This document shows positions 54,803 through 64,000 of a DNA stretch of 64,000 nucleotides, one piece after another. Both the position numbers and the translations under genes were made by a program. The DNA comes from Enterobacillus tribolii (GTDB lineage: Bacteria; Pseudomonadota; Gammaproteobacteria; Enterobacterales; Enterobacteriaceae). The notes under the pieces are model-generated. The model ran no database searches. It had not been told where the DNA came from and saw only the letters and a list, made by a program, of their open reading frames with translations. Numbering within the stretch: the stretch's first letter is position 1; every line of letters starts with the position of its first letter. The stretch is taken from assembly GCF_003363015.1 (NCBI RefSeq), contig NZ_QRAP01000004.1, positions 216,505 to 280,504 of the forward strand, in the 5' to 3' direction.

Positions 54803-56062
54803 ATGCAGAATACTCTCACTAAAACGATCAGCGAGCCGCTTTTAGCGCCGACGGAGGCGGTAAAAGCCTCCGACAATCCCCTGGTCATGGCGGCAAACCC
54901 GCTGCTGAACATGATCCCGGCCATCCGCAGCCTGGCAACCCGGCCCGATCCGGCGCAGCTGCGCCAGACCCTGATCGATGACGTCCGCCGCTTCGAAGTG
55001 CGGGGCCAGCAGGAAGGATTACCGTATGACGTCCTCGTCGGCGCCCGCTATTGCCTGTGCACCGCGCTGGACGAGGCCGCGATGCTGACGCCCTGGGGGA
55101 AAAATACCGTATGGTCCGCCAGCGGCCTGCTGGTCACGTTTCATAACGAAACCTGGGGCGGGGAAAAATTCTTTCAGCTCCTGGCCCGCTTGTCCAAACA
55201 GCCGCGTAAAAACATCCTGCTGCTGGAACTTATCAACTACTGCCTGCTGCTCGGGTTCGAAGGGCGCTATCACATTATCGAAAACGGCTTCTCGCAGTTG
55301 GAAACGCTGCGCCAGCGCCTGTCGCAGATTATCCATTCGGTACGCGGCGCTTACCCCGCGCCGCTGTCCGGCTACCCCACCGACGTGCCGGTCAGCCAGA
55401 AAAAATGGCGTCCGATGCTGCCGCTGTGGGCCTGCGCGGCCTTCCTCGGGCTGCTCTCCTGCCTGTGGTATATCTCGCTGGACTGGAAGCTCGGCGAAGC
55501 CACCACGCCGGTGGTTGCCGCCATCTATCAGCTCGAACTGCCCACGGTGCGCGCGGTTGAAGTACCCGCCCCGCCCGTGCCGAGCATCGTCAGCCTGAAA
55601 ACGTTTCTGGAGCCGGAAATCCGCGACGGCCTGCTGACCGTGCGCGATGAAGATCAGAAGAGCATCGTGATCCTGCGCGGCGACGGCCTGTTCGACTCGG
55701 CGTCCACCACGGTGCGCGACGTCTACCGCCCCGTTCTGGTCCGGGTGGCGGAAGCCCTCAACGACATCGACGGCAAAGTGATGGTCACCGGCTACACCGA
55801 CAGCGATGCCATCCGCAAAGCCCGCTTCGCCTCTAACTACGACCTTTCCCTGGCCCGCGCCGAATCGGTCAGCAACCTGCTGCAAAAACACCTGGTGCAA
55901 CCCAGCCGCATTCAAATCGAAGGAAAAGGCGAACAGGATCCGATCGCGCCCAATAACAGCCGGGCCAACAAGGCGCTGAACCGCCGGGTGGAAATCACGC
56001 TGCATCTGGCGCCCGGCGTCGTCCAGCCCACGATAAACCCAGTCCGGGCGGGAGGCCTCTGA
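54803..56062 (+). CDS. tssL: TssL (DotU) with C-terminal OmpA-like domain
   Basis: The protein has 419 residues. The N-terminal DotU/IcmH cytoplasmic helical domain (ARYCLCTALDEAAMLTPWG, ETWGGEKFFQLLARL) is followed by one TM helix (LPLWACAAFLGLLSCLWYI) and a periplasmic OmpA/peptidoglycan-binding domain (GDGLFDSASTTV, GYTDSDAIRKARFASNYDLS, NSRANKALNRRVEI). This is the extended form of TssL, able to hold the cell wall itself. It joins tssM with TGATG at 56060-56064. Confidence 0.94.
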   Translation: MQNTLTKTISEPLLAPTEAVKASDNPLVMAANPLLNMIPAIRSLATRPDPAQLRQTLIDDVRRFEVRGQQEGLPYDVLVGARYCLCTALDEAAMLTPWGKNTVWSASGLLVTFHNETWGGEKFFQLLARLSKQPRKNILLLELINYCLLLGFEGRYHIIENGFSQLETLRQRLSQIIHSVRGAYPAPLSGYPTDVPVSQKKWRPMLPLWACAAFLGLLSCLWYISLDWKLGEATTPVVAAIYQLELPTVRAVEVPAPPVPSIVSLKTFLEPEIRDGLLTVRDEDQKSIVILRGDGLFDSASTTVRDVYRPVLVRVAEALNDIDGKVMVTGYTDSDAIRKARFASNYDLSLARAESVSNLLQKHLVQPSRIQIEGKGEQDPIAPNNSRANKALNRRVEITLHLAPGVVQPTINPVRAGGL

Positions 56063-59000
56063 TGATGAGTTCACTGATTTCCATTATCACCAGCCGTCTC
56101 TTATGGGGCATGGTGGGCGTCGGCTCCATTTCGATGATCATCTGGTTCATCGGCCCCTACGTGGCGGTGGGGGATTACCGCCCGCTGGAGTCCTCAGTCA
56201 ACCGCCAGATCGCCATCGCCGTACTGTGCGGCATCTGGCTGCTGATGCGGCTGATCGCCGCCGCCTGGCGCGGCCGGCGCAACCGCAAGATGCTGTCGCA
56301 GATGGCGGAGACCCCGGCGGAAAACGCCGGGAAAGAGGGCGAACGCGACGATCCCAAGCTGATCGAACGTTTCGAAGAAGCCACCCGCCTGCTGAAAAAG
56401 GCCCGTTTTAATCACGGTCAGTCGCGTTTTCTGCCGGCCTGGATGAACCGTTTCGGGCGCAAATACCTCTACCAGCTTCCCTGGTACGTACTGCTCGGCG
56501 CGCCCGGCGCCGGTAAAACCACCGCGCTGGTCAACTCGGGCATCAATTTCCCGCTGGCCGATCGCTTCGGCAAAACGGCGCTGCGCGGCATCGGCGGCAC
56601 CCGTCACTGCGACTGGTGGTTTACCGAAGACGCGGTGCTGCTGGACACCGCCGGCCGCTACACCACGCAGGAAAGCCATCCGACCCACGATGCACAGGAG
56701 TGGGGCAGCTTCCTCGGCCTGCTGAAAAAATACCGTCCGCGCCAGCCGATCAACGGCGTGATCGTCACCGTCAGCGTCAGCGACCTGATGAGCTGCACGC
56801 CCGAAGAGCGCCACGAACAGGCGCAGGCCCAGCACAAACGTTTAGTCGAACTGCGCGAATCGCTGAAAATCGATTTCCCGGTCTACATCATGGTCAGCAA
56901 GGTCGACCTGCTGCGCGGCTTCGTCGCCTATTTCGGCCAGTATGACAAAGAACAACGCAGCCAAATCTGGGGATTCACCTTCGCGCACAGCGACACGCAG
57001 AAACCCGGTTTCGAGCTGCTGACGGCCTTTGAACATCACTTTACCCTGCTGTTGCAGCGCCTGAACCTCGGGCTGGCCGATACCATGCTGGCCGAACAGG
57101 ATCAGCAGATACGGGCGGAAAGCTACCTGTTCCCGCAGGCGTTCGCCCGCCTGCGCAAAGTGCTGGGCGACTACCTGAACACGTTGTTCGCCACCTCCAG
57201 CTTCGAAGCCACCTTCTCACCGCGCGGCGTTTACTTCACCAGCGGCACCCAGGACCGCATGCCCTTCGACCGCATGATGGCGGAGATGGGCGGCTCGCTG
57301 CACCTGACGCCGCAGGCCGCCGCAGAGGGCGACGCGCAGGAGGAGGAGGACAAGCAGACGCACGGCAAGAGCTACTTCCTCAAGCGTTTTCTGGAGGACG
57401 TGGTCTTCCGCGAATCGGGGCTGGCCAGCAACAACCGGTGGTGGATCTACCGCAACACCGCGCTGCACTGGGCCGGTTATATCGTACTCGGCGCGCTGTT
57501 CACCGTACTGGGGCTGTTCTGGTACGCCAGCTACAGCAACAACCAGGCTTACCTTCAGGAAGTCAGCACCCACGTACCGCCGCTGGAGCGCCAAAGCAGC
57601 GAAATGGAGCTGTACAACCACCAGGACATCTTCGCCCTGCTGCCCTACCTCGACCGCCTGCAACGGGTGGCGGCCAGCGAGCGCTTCGCGCTCGACAAAC
57701 CGCCGCTCAACTACCGTCTGGGGCTGTACCGCGGCGCGCAGGTGGAAACCGCCGGTCAGGCGCTGTACCAGAAAGCGCTCAAGAACGTACTGCTGCCCTA
57801 CGTCGCCTGGCAGGTGGCCGCGGTGCTGCGCACCGACATGGGCGCCGACCCCGACTTCAGCTTCGAAGCGCTGAAAGCCTACCGCATGCTGTACGAACCG
57901 GAGCACTACGACGGCAAGTTCCTGCGCGCCTGGGTGATGTTCAACCTGCAACGGATTTCCGCGCCCGGCACTGCAAAATCCGCGTGGATCGCCCTCGACG
58001 GCCACCTGCAACAGTTGCTGGACGAGCGCATTCAGTCCTCGCCGTACGTACGCGACGTGATGCTGGAGCAAACGGCCCAACAACGCCTGGCGCAGGCGCC
58101 GCTCTCAATCCGTATTTACGGCCGGCTCAAGCGCATCCTGCTTAAAGAAGCGTCGCTGAAAGCCGTGTCGCTCACCGACCTGGCCGGCGCGCAGGCCGAA
58201 CTGGCGTTCCGGCGTAAAAGCGGCCGCTCCGCCAACGACGGCATCGCCGGGCTCTACACCCCGCAGGGCTACTGGCTGGCCTTTAACAAGCGCATCGACG
58301 ACGTCACCCAAACGCTGCTCAACGAAGACGGCTGGGTGATGAACGTCACCGACACCGCGCTGGAAAAAGGCAGCCGCGCCGACCTGCAAAAAACGGTGCG
58401 CCTGCTGTACATGCAGGATTTCATCAGCGCCTGGGAAGCCCTGCTGGATGACATTGAACTGAAAAACATCGCCAACCTGAGCCAGCGCATCAGCACCGCG
58501 CGCCTGCTCTCCGCCGGCGACTCCCCGCTGCGCAACCTGCTGGTCAACGTGGCGAAGAACATCAAGCTGACCGAAGACCAGGGGCGCCAGGGCAAAGGCG
58601 TGGGCCTGAGCAGCGTGGAGAAACCCGCCTCCGGCCCCAGCCACTTTCTGGACAACCTGTTCACCCACCGTCAGCCCGAAGGGAGCGGCGACATCTCTAC
58701 CCAGCCCGAACAGGTGGTGGTGAAACACTTCGCCCCGATCATCGAACTGGCGGAAAGCGGCGAGGAAGGCAGCAAAACCATTCCGTTCGACACCGTGCTC
58801 AAGCAGGCCGACGGCCTGTACAACTACCTGATCGCGGTACAAAGTGCGGCGAACAGCGGCATGCCCGCACCGCCGGGCGACATCATTCTGGCGTTGCAGG
58901 CGGAGTCCGGACGGCTGCCGCAGCCGTTTAAAAACATGATGCTGTCGCTGGCGATCGGCGCCAGCAGCGACTCCCAGATGAAAGAACTGGAAGGGCTGCA

Positions 59001-59679
59001 AAAGCGCGTCGGCTACGAAGTCGGCAACTTTTGCCGCCAGGCTATCGCCGGGCGCTACCCGCTGGTGCGCAATGCGCAAAACGAAATCGCCAGCCACGAC
59101 TTCGCCCGCATGTTCGCTCCCAATACCGGCATGATGGACAGCTTTTTCCGCCAGAATCTGGAGGGCAAAATCGACACCTCGCGCCCGGCCTGGCGCTTCA
59201 ACCCCGGCGTTGACGGCAAAACCCTCGCCGGCGGCGCAGGCATGCTGCGTTCCTTCCAGCAGGCGCGCAACATCCGCGACACCTGGTTCAGCGGCCAGAA
59301 TCAGAAGCCGACGTACCACCTGACCATCAAACCGGTCAGCATGGACAGCGACATCCTCAACATGACGCTGGACATCGATGGGCAGATTTTCCGCTACAGC
59401 CACGGCCCGCTGGTGCCCCTGGTCGTGAGCTGGCCCGGCACCGGAAACAGCCGTCAGGTCACGCTTCAGCTCGGCCTTGCCAACGGCCAGACCACCACGC
59501 TGGTCACTTCCGGCGACTGGGCGCTGAACCGTCTGATGGACAAAGGCATGCTGACGGGCAACCGCAATTCGTTGTCGCAAACCGCGACGTTTACCCTGGA
59601 AGGGCACCGGGTGGTGCTGGAATTCACCCCCGACAGCGTTCGTAACCCCTTTCAGCCCATCGCCTTCAACTGTCCTTAG
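56062..59679 (+). CDS. tssM: TssM (IcmF), T6SS inner-membrane complex protein
   Basis: The protein has 1205 residues. It has two N-terminal TM segments (LLWGMVGVGSISMIIWFIG and RQIAIAVLCGIWLLMRLI), a cytoplasmic NTPase-like domain with Walker A GAPGAGKTTAL at 146-156, a third TM at ~470 (YIVLGALFTVLGLFWYAS), and a long periplasmic IcmF domain ending in the beta region that contacts TssJ (LTIKPVSMDSDILNMTLDID, then VLEFTPDSVRNPFQPIAF). The intact Walker motif indicates the ATPase-competent type. The start codon shares a base with the tssL stop. Confidence 0.95.
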   Translation: MMSSLISIITSRLLWGMVGVGSISMIIWFIGPYVAVGDYRPLESSVNRQIAIAVLCGIWLLMRLIAAAWRGRRNRKMLSQMAETPAENAGKEGERDDPKLIERFEEATRLLKKARFNHGQSRFLPAWMNRFGRKYLYQLPWYVLLGAPGAGKTTALVNSGINFPLADRFGKTALRGIGGTRHCDWWFTEDAVLLDTAGRYTTQESHPTHDAQEWGSFLGLLKKYRPRQPINGVIVTVSVSDLMSCTPEERHEQAQAQHKRLVELRESLKIDFPVYIMVSKVDLLRGFVAYFGQYDKEQRSQIWGFTFAHSDTQKPGFELLTAFEHHFTLLLQRLNLGLADTMLAEQDQQIRAESYLFPQAFARLRKVLGDYLNTLFATSSFEATFSPRGVYFTSGTQDRMPFDRMMAEMGGSLHLTPQAAAEGDAQEEEDKQTHGKSYFLKRFLEDVVFRESGLASNNRWWIYRNTALHWAGYIVLGALFTVLGLFWYASYSNNQAYLQEVSTHVPPLERQSSEMELYNHQDIFALLPYLDRLQRVAASERFALDKPPLNYRLGLYRGAQVETAGQALYQKALKNVLLPYVAWQVAAVLRTDMGADPDFSFEALKAYRMLYEPEHYDGKFLRAWVMFNLQRISAPGTAKSAWIALDGHLQQLLDERIQSSPYVRDVMLEQTAQQRLAQAPLSIRIYGRLKRILLKEASLKAVSLTDLAGAQAELAFRRKSGRSANDGIAGLYTPQGYWLAFNKRIDDVTQTLLNEDGWVMNVTDTALEKGSRADLQKTVRLLYMQDFISAWEALLDDIELKNIANLSQRISTARLLSAGDSPLRNLLVNVAKNIKLTEDQGRQGKGVGLSSVEKPASGPSHFLDNLFTHRQPEGSGDISTQPEQVVVKHFAPIIELAESGEEGSKTIPFDTVLKQADGLYNYLIAVQSAANSGMPAPPGDIILALQAESGRLPQPFKNMMLSLAIGASSDSQMKELEGLQKRVGYEVGNFCRQAIAGRYPLVRNAQNEIASHDFARMFAPNTGMMDSFFRQNLEGKIDTSRPAWRFNPGVDGKTLAGGAGMLRSFQQARNIRDTWFSGQNQKPTYHLTIKPVSMDSDILNMTLDIDGQIFRYSHGPLVPLVVSWPGTGNSRQVTLQLGLANGQTTTLVTSGDWALNRLMDKGMLTGNRNSLSQTATFTLEGHRVVLEFTPDSVRNPFQPIAFNCP

Positions 59680-59688
59680 GAGGCGCGC

Positions 59689-60390
59689 ATGAACCGGCAA
59701 GAGACGTTTGAACCCGTCCCCCATGACAACGGCATTGGTTGGTACGGCAAGATCCCCGGCTGCGGCGATTTCGTGCAGCGCCGCCTGCCCGCGCCGCTGG
59801 TTAACCGCTGGGCGCACTGGTTTCAGTCCGGTCTGGCGGCGTTGCAGCTTTCCGTGCCCGACGACCGGCGCTATTCGCTGGCCGGCGCGCCGATGTGGAA
59901 CTTCATCCTGCCCGCCACCCTCGGCACGCCGTTCGTCCAGTTGGGCTACCTGCTGCCGTCGCGGGATCGCGTGGGGCGGCACTACCCGTTGTTCGCCCTG
60001 TGGCTGGTGGCGCCCGGCGACTGGCACAACGGGCTGCTGACGCAGGCGGCGGAGCGCTACCACCGCATCGGGCAGATCCTTAACCACGGCGTGCATCAGC
60101 GCCATTCGGCGGAACGCATCGACCGGGCACTGCTGGCCCTGCCGCCGTTGCCGCAAGCGCCCGGCGATACCCCCGGCGGCGATGCCGTGCCCGACCGGCC
60201 GGTGGCCGAGCTGGATTTCGATCCGCAGCGCTACGGCAGTTTCTGGTGGAGCGACGCCCGCGACGGCCGGCCGCAGGAGAGCTGGGCGCACAGCGGCAAC
60301 CTGACGGTACAGCTTTTCCACCAGCTGTTTACGCCCGTCGGCGGTATCAGGCCCGCCCGCCGCGGGCCTTACGGACAAATGTTTGATTAA
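59689..60390 (+). CDS. tagF: TagF, T6SS-associated protein (DUF2094)
   Basis: The protein has 233 residues. GIGWYGKIPGCGDFVQRRLP at the N-terminus and YLLPSRDRVGRHYPLFALW are the signatures of the TagF/ImpM family, which represses or modulates T6SS after translation in several bacteria. AGGAGG is 6 bases before the ATG. The partner PpkA/PppA phosphorylation genes are not in the visible part. It lies 9 bases after tssM. Confidence 0.88.
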   Translation: MNRQETFEPVPHDNGIGWYGKIPGCGDFVQRRLPAPLVNRWAHWFQSGLAALQLSVPDDRRYSLAGAPMWNFILPATLGTPFVQLGYLLPSRDRVGRHYPLFALWLVAPGDWHNGLLTQAAERYHRIGQILNHGVHQRHSAERIDRALLALPPLPQAPGDTPGGDAVPDRPVAELDFDPQRYGSFWWSDARDGRPQESWAHSGNLTVQLFHQLFTPVGGIRPARRGPYGQMFD

Positions 60391-60402
60391 GGGAGTGACG
60401 AC

Positions 60403-61437
60403 ATGACCATTGAATCCCTGCTGGCGCCGGTCTCCCCGGAAAACAGCTGCGGTGAAAACCTGGAATACGAAGCCGACTTCATGACGATGGAGAAGAGCGC
60501 GTCCGGCAAAACGGAGCAACAGTTCGGCGACACCATCATTCCGGCGGAAGCGCCCGACTGGGCGGCCGTAGAACGCCTGGCGACCGGCCTGCTGCGCCAC
60601 ACCAAGGACTTACGCGTGATGCTGCTGCTCACCCTCGCCTGGACCCAGCTGCGCGGCTTGCAGGGTTACGCCGACGGCCTGCAACTGGTGTACCTGGCGA
60701 TTGAACGCTACTGGCACCAGTTACACCCACGGCTGGAAAGCGACGGCGAGCAAGACCCGATGTTCCGCATCAACGCGCTGGCCGCCATTGGCGACGGCAC
60801 GCCGCTGGCGCAGGCGGCGCGTTCCGCATTTCTGATCAAAGGCGGCGGCGCCGAGCTGTCGCTGCGCGACGCTCAGGCGCTGCTCGACGGCAGCAAGGAC
60901 GAAGTCCCCCAGTTCCCCGGCGGCCTGCCGCGCCTGCGTAACGAACTGAGCAATCAGCAGCAGGCCAACATTCAGGCGCTGCTGTCAGCCGCCGAAACGC
61001 TGGCGATGCTGCGCCACGCAATCCATCTCCACCTCGGCGAAAGCGCCCTGCCGGAGATGTCGCAGTTGCAGCGCACCCTGGACGTCATCGTGCAGGCGAT
61101 CCGCGCCCCGGAAAACAACGGGCCGCGCGAGGCCGACCCGGACGTGATTCTGACCCCGGAGGCGCTGAACCCGCTCGGCGACATTCTGCCGATGGCGCCG
61201 GTCGAGTTCGGTTTCGGCCAGGTACAGTCGCGGGCCGACGCCCTGCACCTGCTGGAAAAAATCAAAGACTACTTTGTGCGTTACGAACCCAGCCACCCGG
61301 CGCCGCTGATGATCGAGCGTCTGCAACGGCTGATTAATTTCAATTTTCTGCAAATCGTCGGTGATTTGGCGCCGGACGGGTTGCGCCAGCTCGAGGTCAT
61401 TCTCGGGGTGGAGGAAAAAAAGAACGGCGAGAGCTGA
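60403..61437 (+). CDS. tssA: TssA, T6SS sheath assembly protein
   Basis: The protein has 344 residues. The ImpA N-terminal domain reads LLAPVSPENSCGENLEYEAD and is followed by WAAVERLATGLLRHTKDLRV and RYWHQLHPRLESDGEQDP, all typical of TssA. The C-terminal part (FVRYEPSHPAPLMIERLQRL, then LIVGDLAPDGL-like) is the short type that caps the baseplate or sheath. GGGAG precedes the ATG. It is followed by a 115-base gap holding four 14-bp imperfect tandem repeats. Confidence 0.92.
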   Translation: MTIESLLAPVSPENSCGENLEYEADFMTMEKSASGKTEQQFGDTIIPAEAPDWAAVERLATGLLRHTKDLRVMLLLTLAWTQLRGLQGYADGLQLVYLAIERYWHQLHPRLESDGEQDPMFRINALAAIGDGTPLAQAARSAFLIKGGGAELSLRDAQALLDGSKDEVPQFPGGLPRLRNELSNQQQANIQALLSAAETLAMLRHAIHLHLGESALPEMSQLQRTLDVIVQAIRAPENNGPREADPDVILTPEALNPLGDILPMAPVEFGFGQVQSRADALHLLEKIKDYFVRYEPSHPAPLMIERLQRLINFNFLQIVGDLAPDGLRQLEVILGVEEKKNGES

Positions 61438-61447
61438 GGCGATAACG

Positions 61448-61503
61448 CTGAAACCGCAGTCCTGAAACAACAACGCTGAAACAACAGTGCTGAAGCAACA
61501 ACC
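61448..61503 (+). repeat. four imperfect 14-bp tandem repeats between tssA and tssB
   Basis: The units are CTGAAACCGCAGTC, CTGAAACAACAACG, CTGAAACAACAGTG and CTGAAGCAACAACC. They start 10 bases after the tssA stop, in the leader of tssB. This is the only sizeable gap inside the tss block, and copy number could affect tssB translation or mRNA stability. Confidence 0.7.
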
Positions 61504-61552
61504 TAAGGTCAGCCATTAACGGGCATAACTGCAAGTCATCACGGAGAAGCAC

Positions 61553-62104
61553 ATGACAACGACAACGATGAAATCCCGCAGCGGGCAAAAGTTTATCGCC
61601 CGTAACCGCGCGCCCCGCGTGCAAATTGAGTACGACGTCGAGATCTACGGATCGGAGCGCAAGATCCAGTTACCGTTCGTCATGGGCGTCATGGCCGATC
61701 TGGTCGGTAAACCGCTGGATGCGCAGCCGGATCTGGGCGAGCGCAAGTTCCTCGAAATCGACATCGACAACTTCGACGAGCGCATGAAATCGCTCAAACC
61801 CAGGGTCGCGTATCAGGTGAACAACACGCTGAGCAACGAAGGCAAACTCAACGTCGAGCTGACCTTCGGCAGCATGGACGACTTCTCCCCGGCCGCCATC
61901 GCCCGCAACGTCGAGCCGCTGAGCCACCTGCTGGAAGCCCGTACCCAATTGTCGAACCTGCTGTCGTACATGGACGGGAAAAACGGCGCCGAGGAGTTGA
62001 TCGCCAAGGTGCTCAGTAATCCTGAGCTGCTGCGCTCGCTGACGATGGCGCCCAACCCGGAGGCCGACGACGCCTCCGGCGTTGAACCGGCGGCGGAGGA
62101 GTAA
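61553..62104 (+). CDS. tssB: TssB, T6SS contractile sheath small subunit
   Basis: The protein has 183 residues. It has RAPRVQIEYDVEIYGSERK and LPFVMGVMADLVGK at the N-terminus, then RKFLEIDIDNFDERMKSLKP, the strongly conserved TssB (VipA) core. It assembles with TssC into the sheath. The acidic C-terminal tail (EADDASGVEPAAEE) is common. GGAG is 6 bases before the ATG. tssC starts 3 bases after its stop. Confidence 0.96.
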   Translation: MTTTTMKSRSGQKFIARNRAPRVQIEYDVEIYGSERKIQLPFVMGVMADLVGKPLDAQPDLGERKFLEIDIDNFDERMKSLKPRVAYQVNNTLSNEGKLNVELTFGSMDDFSPAAIARNVEPLSHLLEARTQLSNLLSYMDGKNGAEELIAKVLSNPELLRSLTMAPNPEADDASGVEPAAEE

Positions 62105-62107
62105 CCC

Positions 62108-63601
62108 ATGAGCCAGCAACTTCAGCAGCAAACGGCCACGGCGGCCACCACGTTTACCGGCGAAGAACTCACCTCACTGCTGCAAAAAGAGTTCAGGCCG
62201 AAAACCGATCAGGCGCGTGAAGCAGTACAGCACGCGGTGAAAACCCTGGCGCAGCAGGCGCTGGAAAACACCGTCACCGTTTCCGCCGACGCCTACCGCA
62301 CCATTCAGGCGTTGATCGCCGAGATCGACGGCAAGCTGTCGCGCCAGATCAACGAAATCATCCACCACGAGCAATTCCAGAAGCTGGAAGGCGCCTGGCA
62401 GGGGCTGCACTACCTGGTCAACAACACCGAAACCGACGAGATGCTGAAGATCCGCTTTATGAGCATCTCCAAGAAGGAGCTGGGCCGCACCCTCAAGCGC
62501 TACAAGGGCGTCGGCTGGGACCAAAGCCCGCTGTTCAAGAGCATTTATGAGCAGGAATACGGTCAGTTCGGCGGCGAGCCGTTCGGCTGCCTGGTGGGCG
62601 ACTACTACTTCGACCACAGCCCGCCGGATGTCGAACTGCTGGGCGAAATGGCGAAAATCAGCGCCGCATCGCACTGCCCGTTCATCACCGGCGCGTCGCC
62701 GAGCGTGATGCAGATGGAATCCTGGCAAGAGCTGGGCAACCCGCGCGACCTGACCAAAATTTTCCAGAACACCGAATACGCGCCCTGGCGCAGCCTGCGT
62801 GAAGCCGAGGACTCCCGCTACATCGGGCTGGCGATGCCGCGTTTCCTGTCGCGCCTGCCGTACGGCATCCGCACCAATCCGGTGGATGAATTCAACTTCG
62901 AGGAAGACACCGACGGCACCAACCACGACAAGTACACCTGGACCAACGCCGCCTACGCGATGGCGACCAACATCAACCGTTCGTTCAAAGAATACGGCTG
63001 GTGTACCTCGATTCGCGGCGTGGAGTCCGGCGGGGCGGTGGCGGATTTACCCTGCCACACCTTTCCGAGCGACGACGGCGGCGTGGATATGAAGTGTCCG
63101 ACCGAAATCGCCATCAGCGACCGGCGCGAGGCCGAACTGGCGAAAAACGGCTTTATGCCGCTGATCCACCGCAAAAACTCCGACTTCGCCGCGTTCATCG
63201 GCGCCCAGTCGCTGCAAAAGCCGGCGGAGTATTACGACGCGGACGCCTCGGCCAACGCCCAGCTCTCAGCCCGTCTGCCCTACCTGTTCGCCTGCTGCCG
63301 CTTCGCGCATTACCTGAAGTGCATCGTGCGCGACAAAATCGGCTCCTTCCGCGAGCGCGACGACATGGAGCAGTGGCTGAACAACTGGATCATGAACTAC
63401 GTGGACGGCGATCCGGCGAACTCGTCGCAGGACACCAAGGCACGTAAACCGCTGGCCGCCGCCGAGGTACAGGTGGCGGAAATCGAGGATAACCCCGGTT
63501 ATTACAGCGCCAAGTTTTTCCTGCGTCCGCATTACCAGCTTGAGGGACTGACCGTGTCGTTACGGTTGGTTTCCAAACTCCCTTCACTGAAGCAGGGCTG
63601 A
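62108..63601 (+). CDS. tssC: TssC, T6SS contractile sheath large subunit
   Basis: The protein has 497 residues. Conserved TssC (VipB) stretches include EGAWQGLHYLVNNTETDE, GEPFGCLVGDYYFDH, CPFITGASPSVMQME, and the C-terminal NPGYYSAKFFLRPHYQLEGL. It forms the sheath and the interface recycled by ClpV. GGAGGAG overlaps the tssB stop region just before the ATG. Confidence 0.96.
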   Translation: MSQQLQQQTATAATTFTGEELTSLLQKEFRPKTDQAREAVQHAVKTLAQQALENTVTVSADAYRTIQALIAEIDGKLSRQINEIIHHEQFQKLEGAWQGLHYLVNNTETDEMLKIRFMSISKKELGRTLKRYKGVGWDQSPLFKSIYEQEYGQFGGEPFGCLVGDYYFDHSPPDVELLGEMAKISAASHCPFITGASPSVMQMESWQELGNPRDLTKIFQNTEYAPWRSLREAEDSRYIGLAMPRFLSRLPYGIRTNPVDEFNFEEDTDGTNHDKYTWTNAAYAMATNINRSFKEYGWCTSIRGVESGGAVADLPCHTFPSDDGGVDMKCPTEIAISDRREAELAKNGFMPLIHRKNSDFAAFIGAQSLQKPAEYYDADASANAQLSARLPYLFACCRFAHYLKCIVRDKIGSFRERDDMEQWLNNWIMNYVDGDPANSSQDTKARKPLAAAEVQVAEIEDNPGYYSAKFFLRPHYQLEGLTVSLRLVSKLPSLKQG

Positions 63602-63736
63602 TGGTGAAAGGGGCAAAGAACAGCACGGAGGCCGGACTTTGCGCCGCGGCGCAGGGACGGTTCCCGCTGTTGTAAACCACCGTTGCTTTATAAAAACGGA
63701 TTTTGTTTCAACTGACAAACCCAAGAGGCTTTAGTT

Positions 63737-64000
63737 ATGGCAATTGATATGTTCATGAAGGTTGAAGGCGCCAATGGTGAATCACAGGACGCCAACCACA
63801 AAGGCTGGACCGACATCATTTCCTTCACCTGGGGCGCATCCCAGCCGGGGAATATGGGTGTAGGCGGCGGCGGCGGTTCGGGGAAGGTGTGCTTTAACGA
63901 TCTGCACATTAAAGCCCTGATCGATAAATCCACCCCGGCCCTGCTGAAGCACTGCGCCAGCGGTAAACACCTGGGCAAGGTTGAGGTTTCGGTCTGTAAG
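63737..64000 (+). CDS. hcp: Hcp, T6SS inner tube protein (partial, runs off the right edge)
   Basis: Eighty-eight codons are visible, about half of the usual ~160. MAIDMFMKVEGANGESQD and GWTDIISFTWGASQPGN are diagnostic of Hcp, which forms hexameric rings inside the sheath and is itself secreted. AAGAGG is 8 bases before the ATG. The 135-base gap after tssC contains a palindrome TGCGCCGCGGCGCA (63639-63652), so hcp may have separate expression, as is common for this highly made subunit. Confidence 0.94.
   Translation, partial: MAIDMFMKVEGANGESQDANHKGWTDIISFTWGASQPGNMGVGGGGGSGKVCFNDLHIKALIDKSTPALLKHCASGKHLGKVEVSVCK

Noticed and set aside
58105-60600. 831-codon open frame antisense to tssM, tagF and tssA
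   Set aside because: It spans three well-supported genes on the other strand and shows only Arg/Gln/Val-rich composition without domains.
1-64000. tRNA or rRNA genes, insertion sequences and integrase genes
   Set aside because: None were recognised on either strand by reading motifs; no cloverleaf with CCA-adjacent acceptor stem and no transposase-like ORF was found.

Overview
The window is chromosomal DNA of a GC-rich member of the Enterobacterales. Gene content and order match the E. coli backbone in several blocks: mak/rdgC; mdtABCD-baeSR-trhP-cyaR-yegS-fbaB; and thiD/thiM behind a TPP riboswitch. Blocks that are not neighbours in E. coli are joined here. A type VI secretion (T6SS) cluster, an autotransporter and the G+C composition fit a Serratia/Yersiniaceae- or Pectobacteriaceae-like organism, but the genus cannot be fixed from sequence alone.

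Layout. 1-1.3 kb: a candidate NlpC/P60-like amidase toxin and a secreted putative immunity partner (minus strand). 1.4-4.4 kb: a DUF1848 Fe-S-type protein converging on an rtcB-prfH RNA repair/ribosome rescue operon. That operon is preceded by a 14-codon leader ORF and a long inverted repeat. 4.6-13 kb: housekeeping and catabolic genes (adhP, SOS-regulated sbmC, a CPBP protease, mak, rdgC, fucO plus a DHDPS-family aldolase, ppnP, an aldo/keto reductase). 13.3-25.4 kb: the mdtABC RND pump, mdtD and the baeSR two-component system. Three copies of a ~263 bp structured repeat interrupt this block, two in tandem between mdtC and mdtD and one inverted between baeS and baeR. 25.4-28.7 kb: an HNH-like small protein, trhP, the sRNA CyaR and yegS. 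28.8-41 kb: the rsp sugar-acid locus (rspA, rspB, an MHS transporter, a mannitol-dehydrogenase-family oxidoreductase, rspR), split by a large autotransporter gene, then fbaB. 40.7-44.6 kb: a LysR regulator, an unknown protein, thiD, thiM and the riboswitch. 44.6-64 kb: an AT-rich 1.2 kb leader region, then a T6SS cluster (vgrG, DUF2169/pentapeptide, pentapeptide, DUF3540, DUF4150 PAAR-like, tssJ, tssK, tssL, tssM, tagF, tssA, tssB, tssC, hcp) that runs off the right edge.

Main points. (1) The autotransporter gene carries three tandem copies of the heptamer CTTCCTG just after its signal-peptide coding region. As sequenced, the signal peptide and the passenger are in different frames. Removing one heptamer joins them into one 1331-residue ORF, so this looks like an OFF phase variant. 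(2) The rtcB-prfH operon has a leader peptide whose stop codon lies at the base of a 14-bp stem with a competing inner pairing, an attenuator-like layout. (3) The 263 bp repeats split a normally tight operon, and their flanks, including codon choice in mdtC, mdtD, baeS and baeR, are strongly skewed to G/T on the repeat's own strand.
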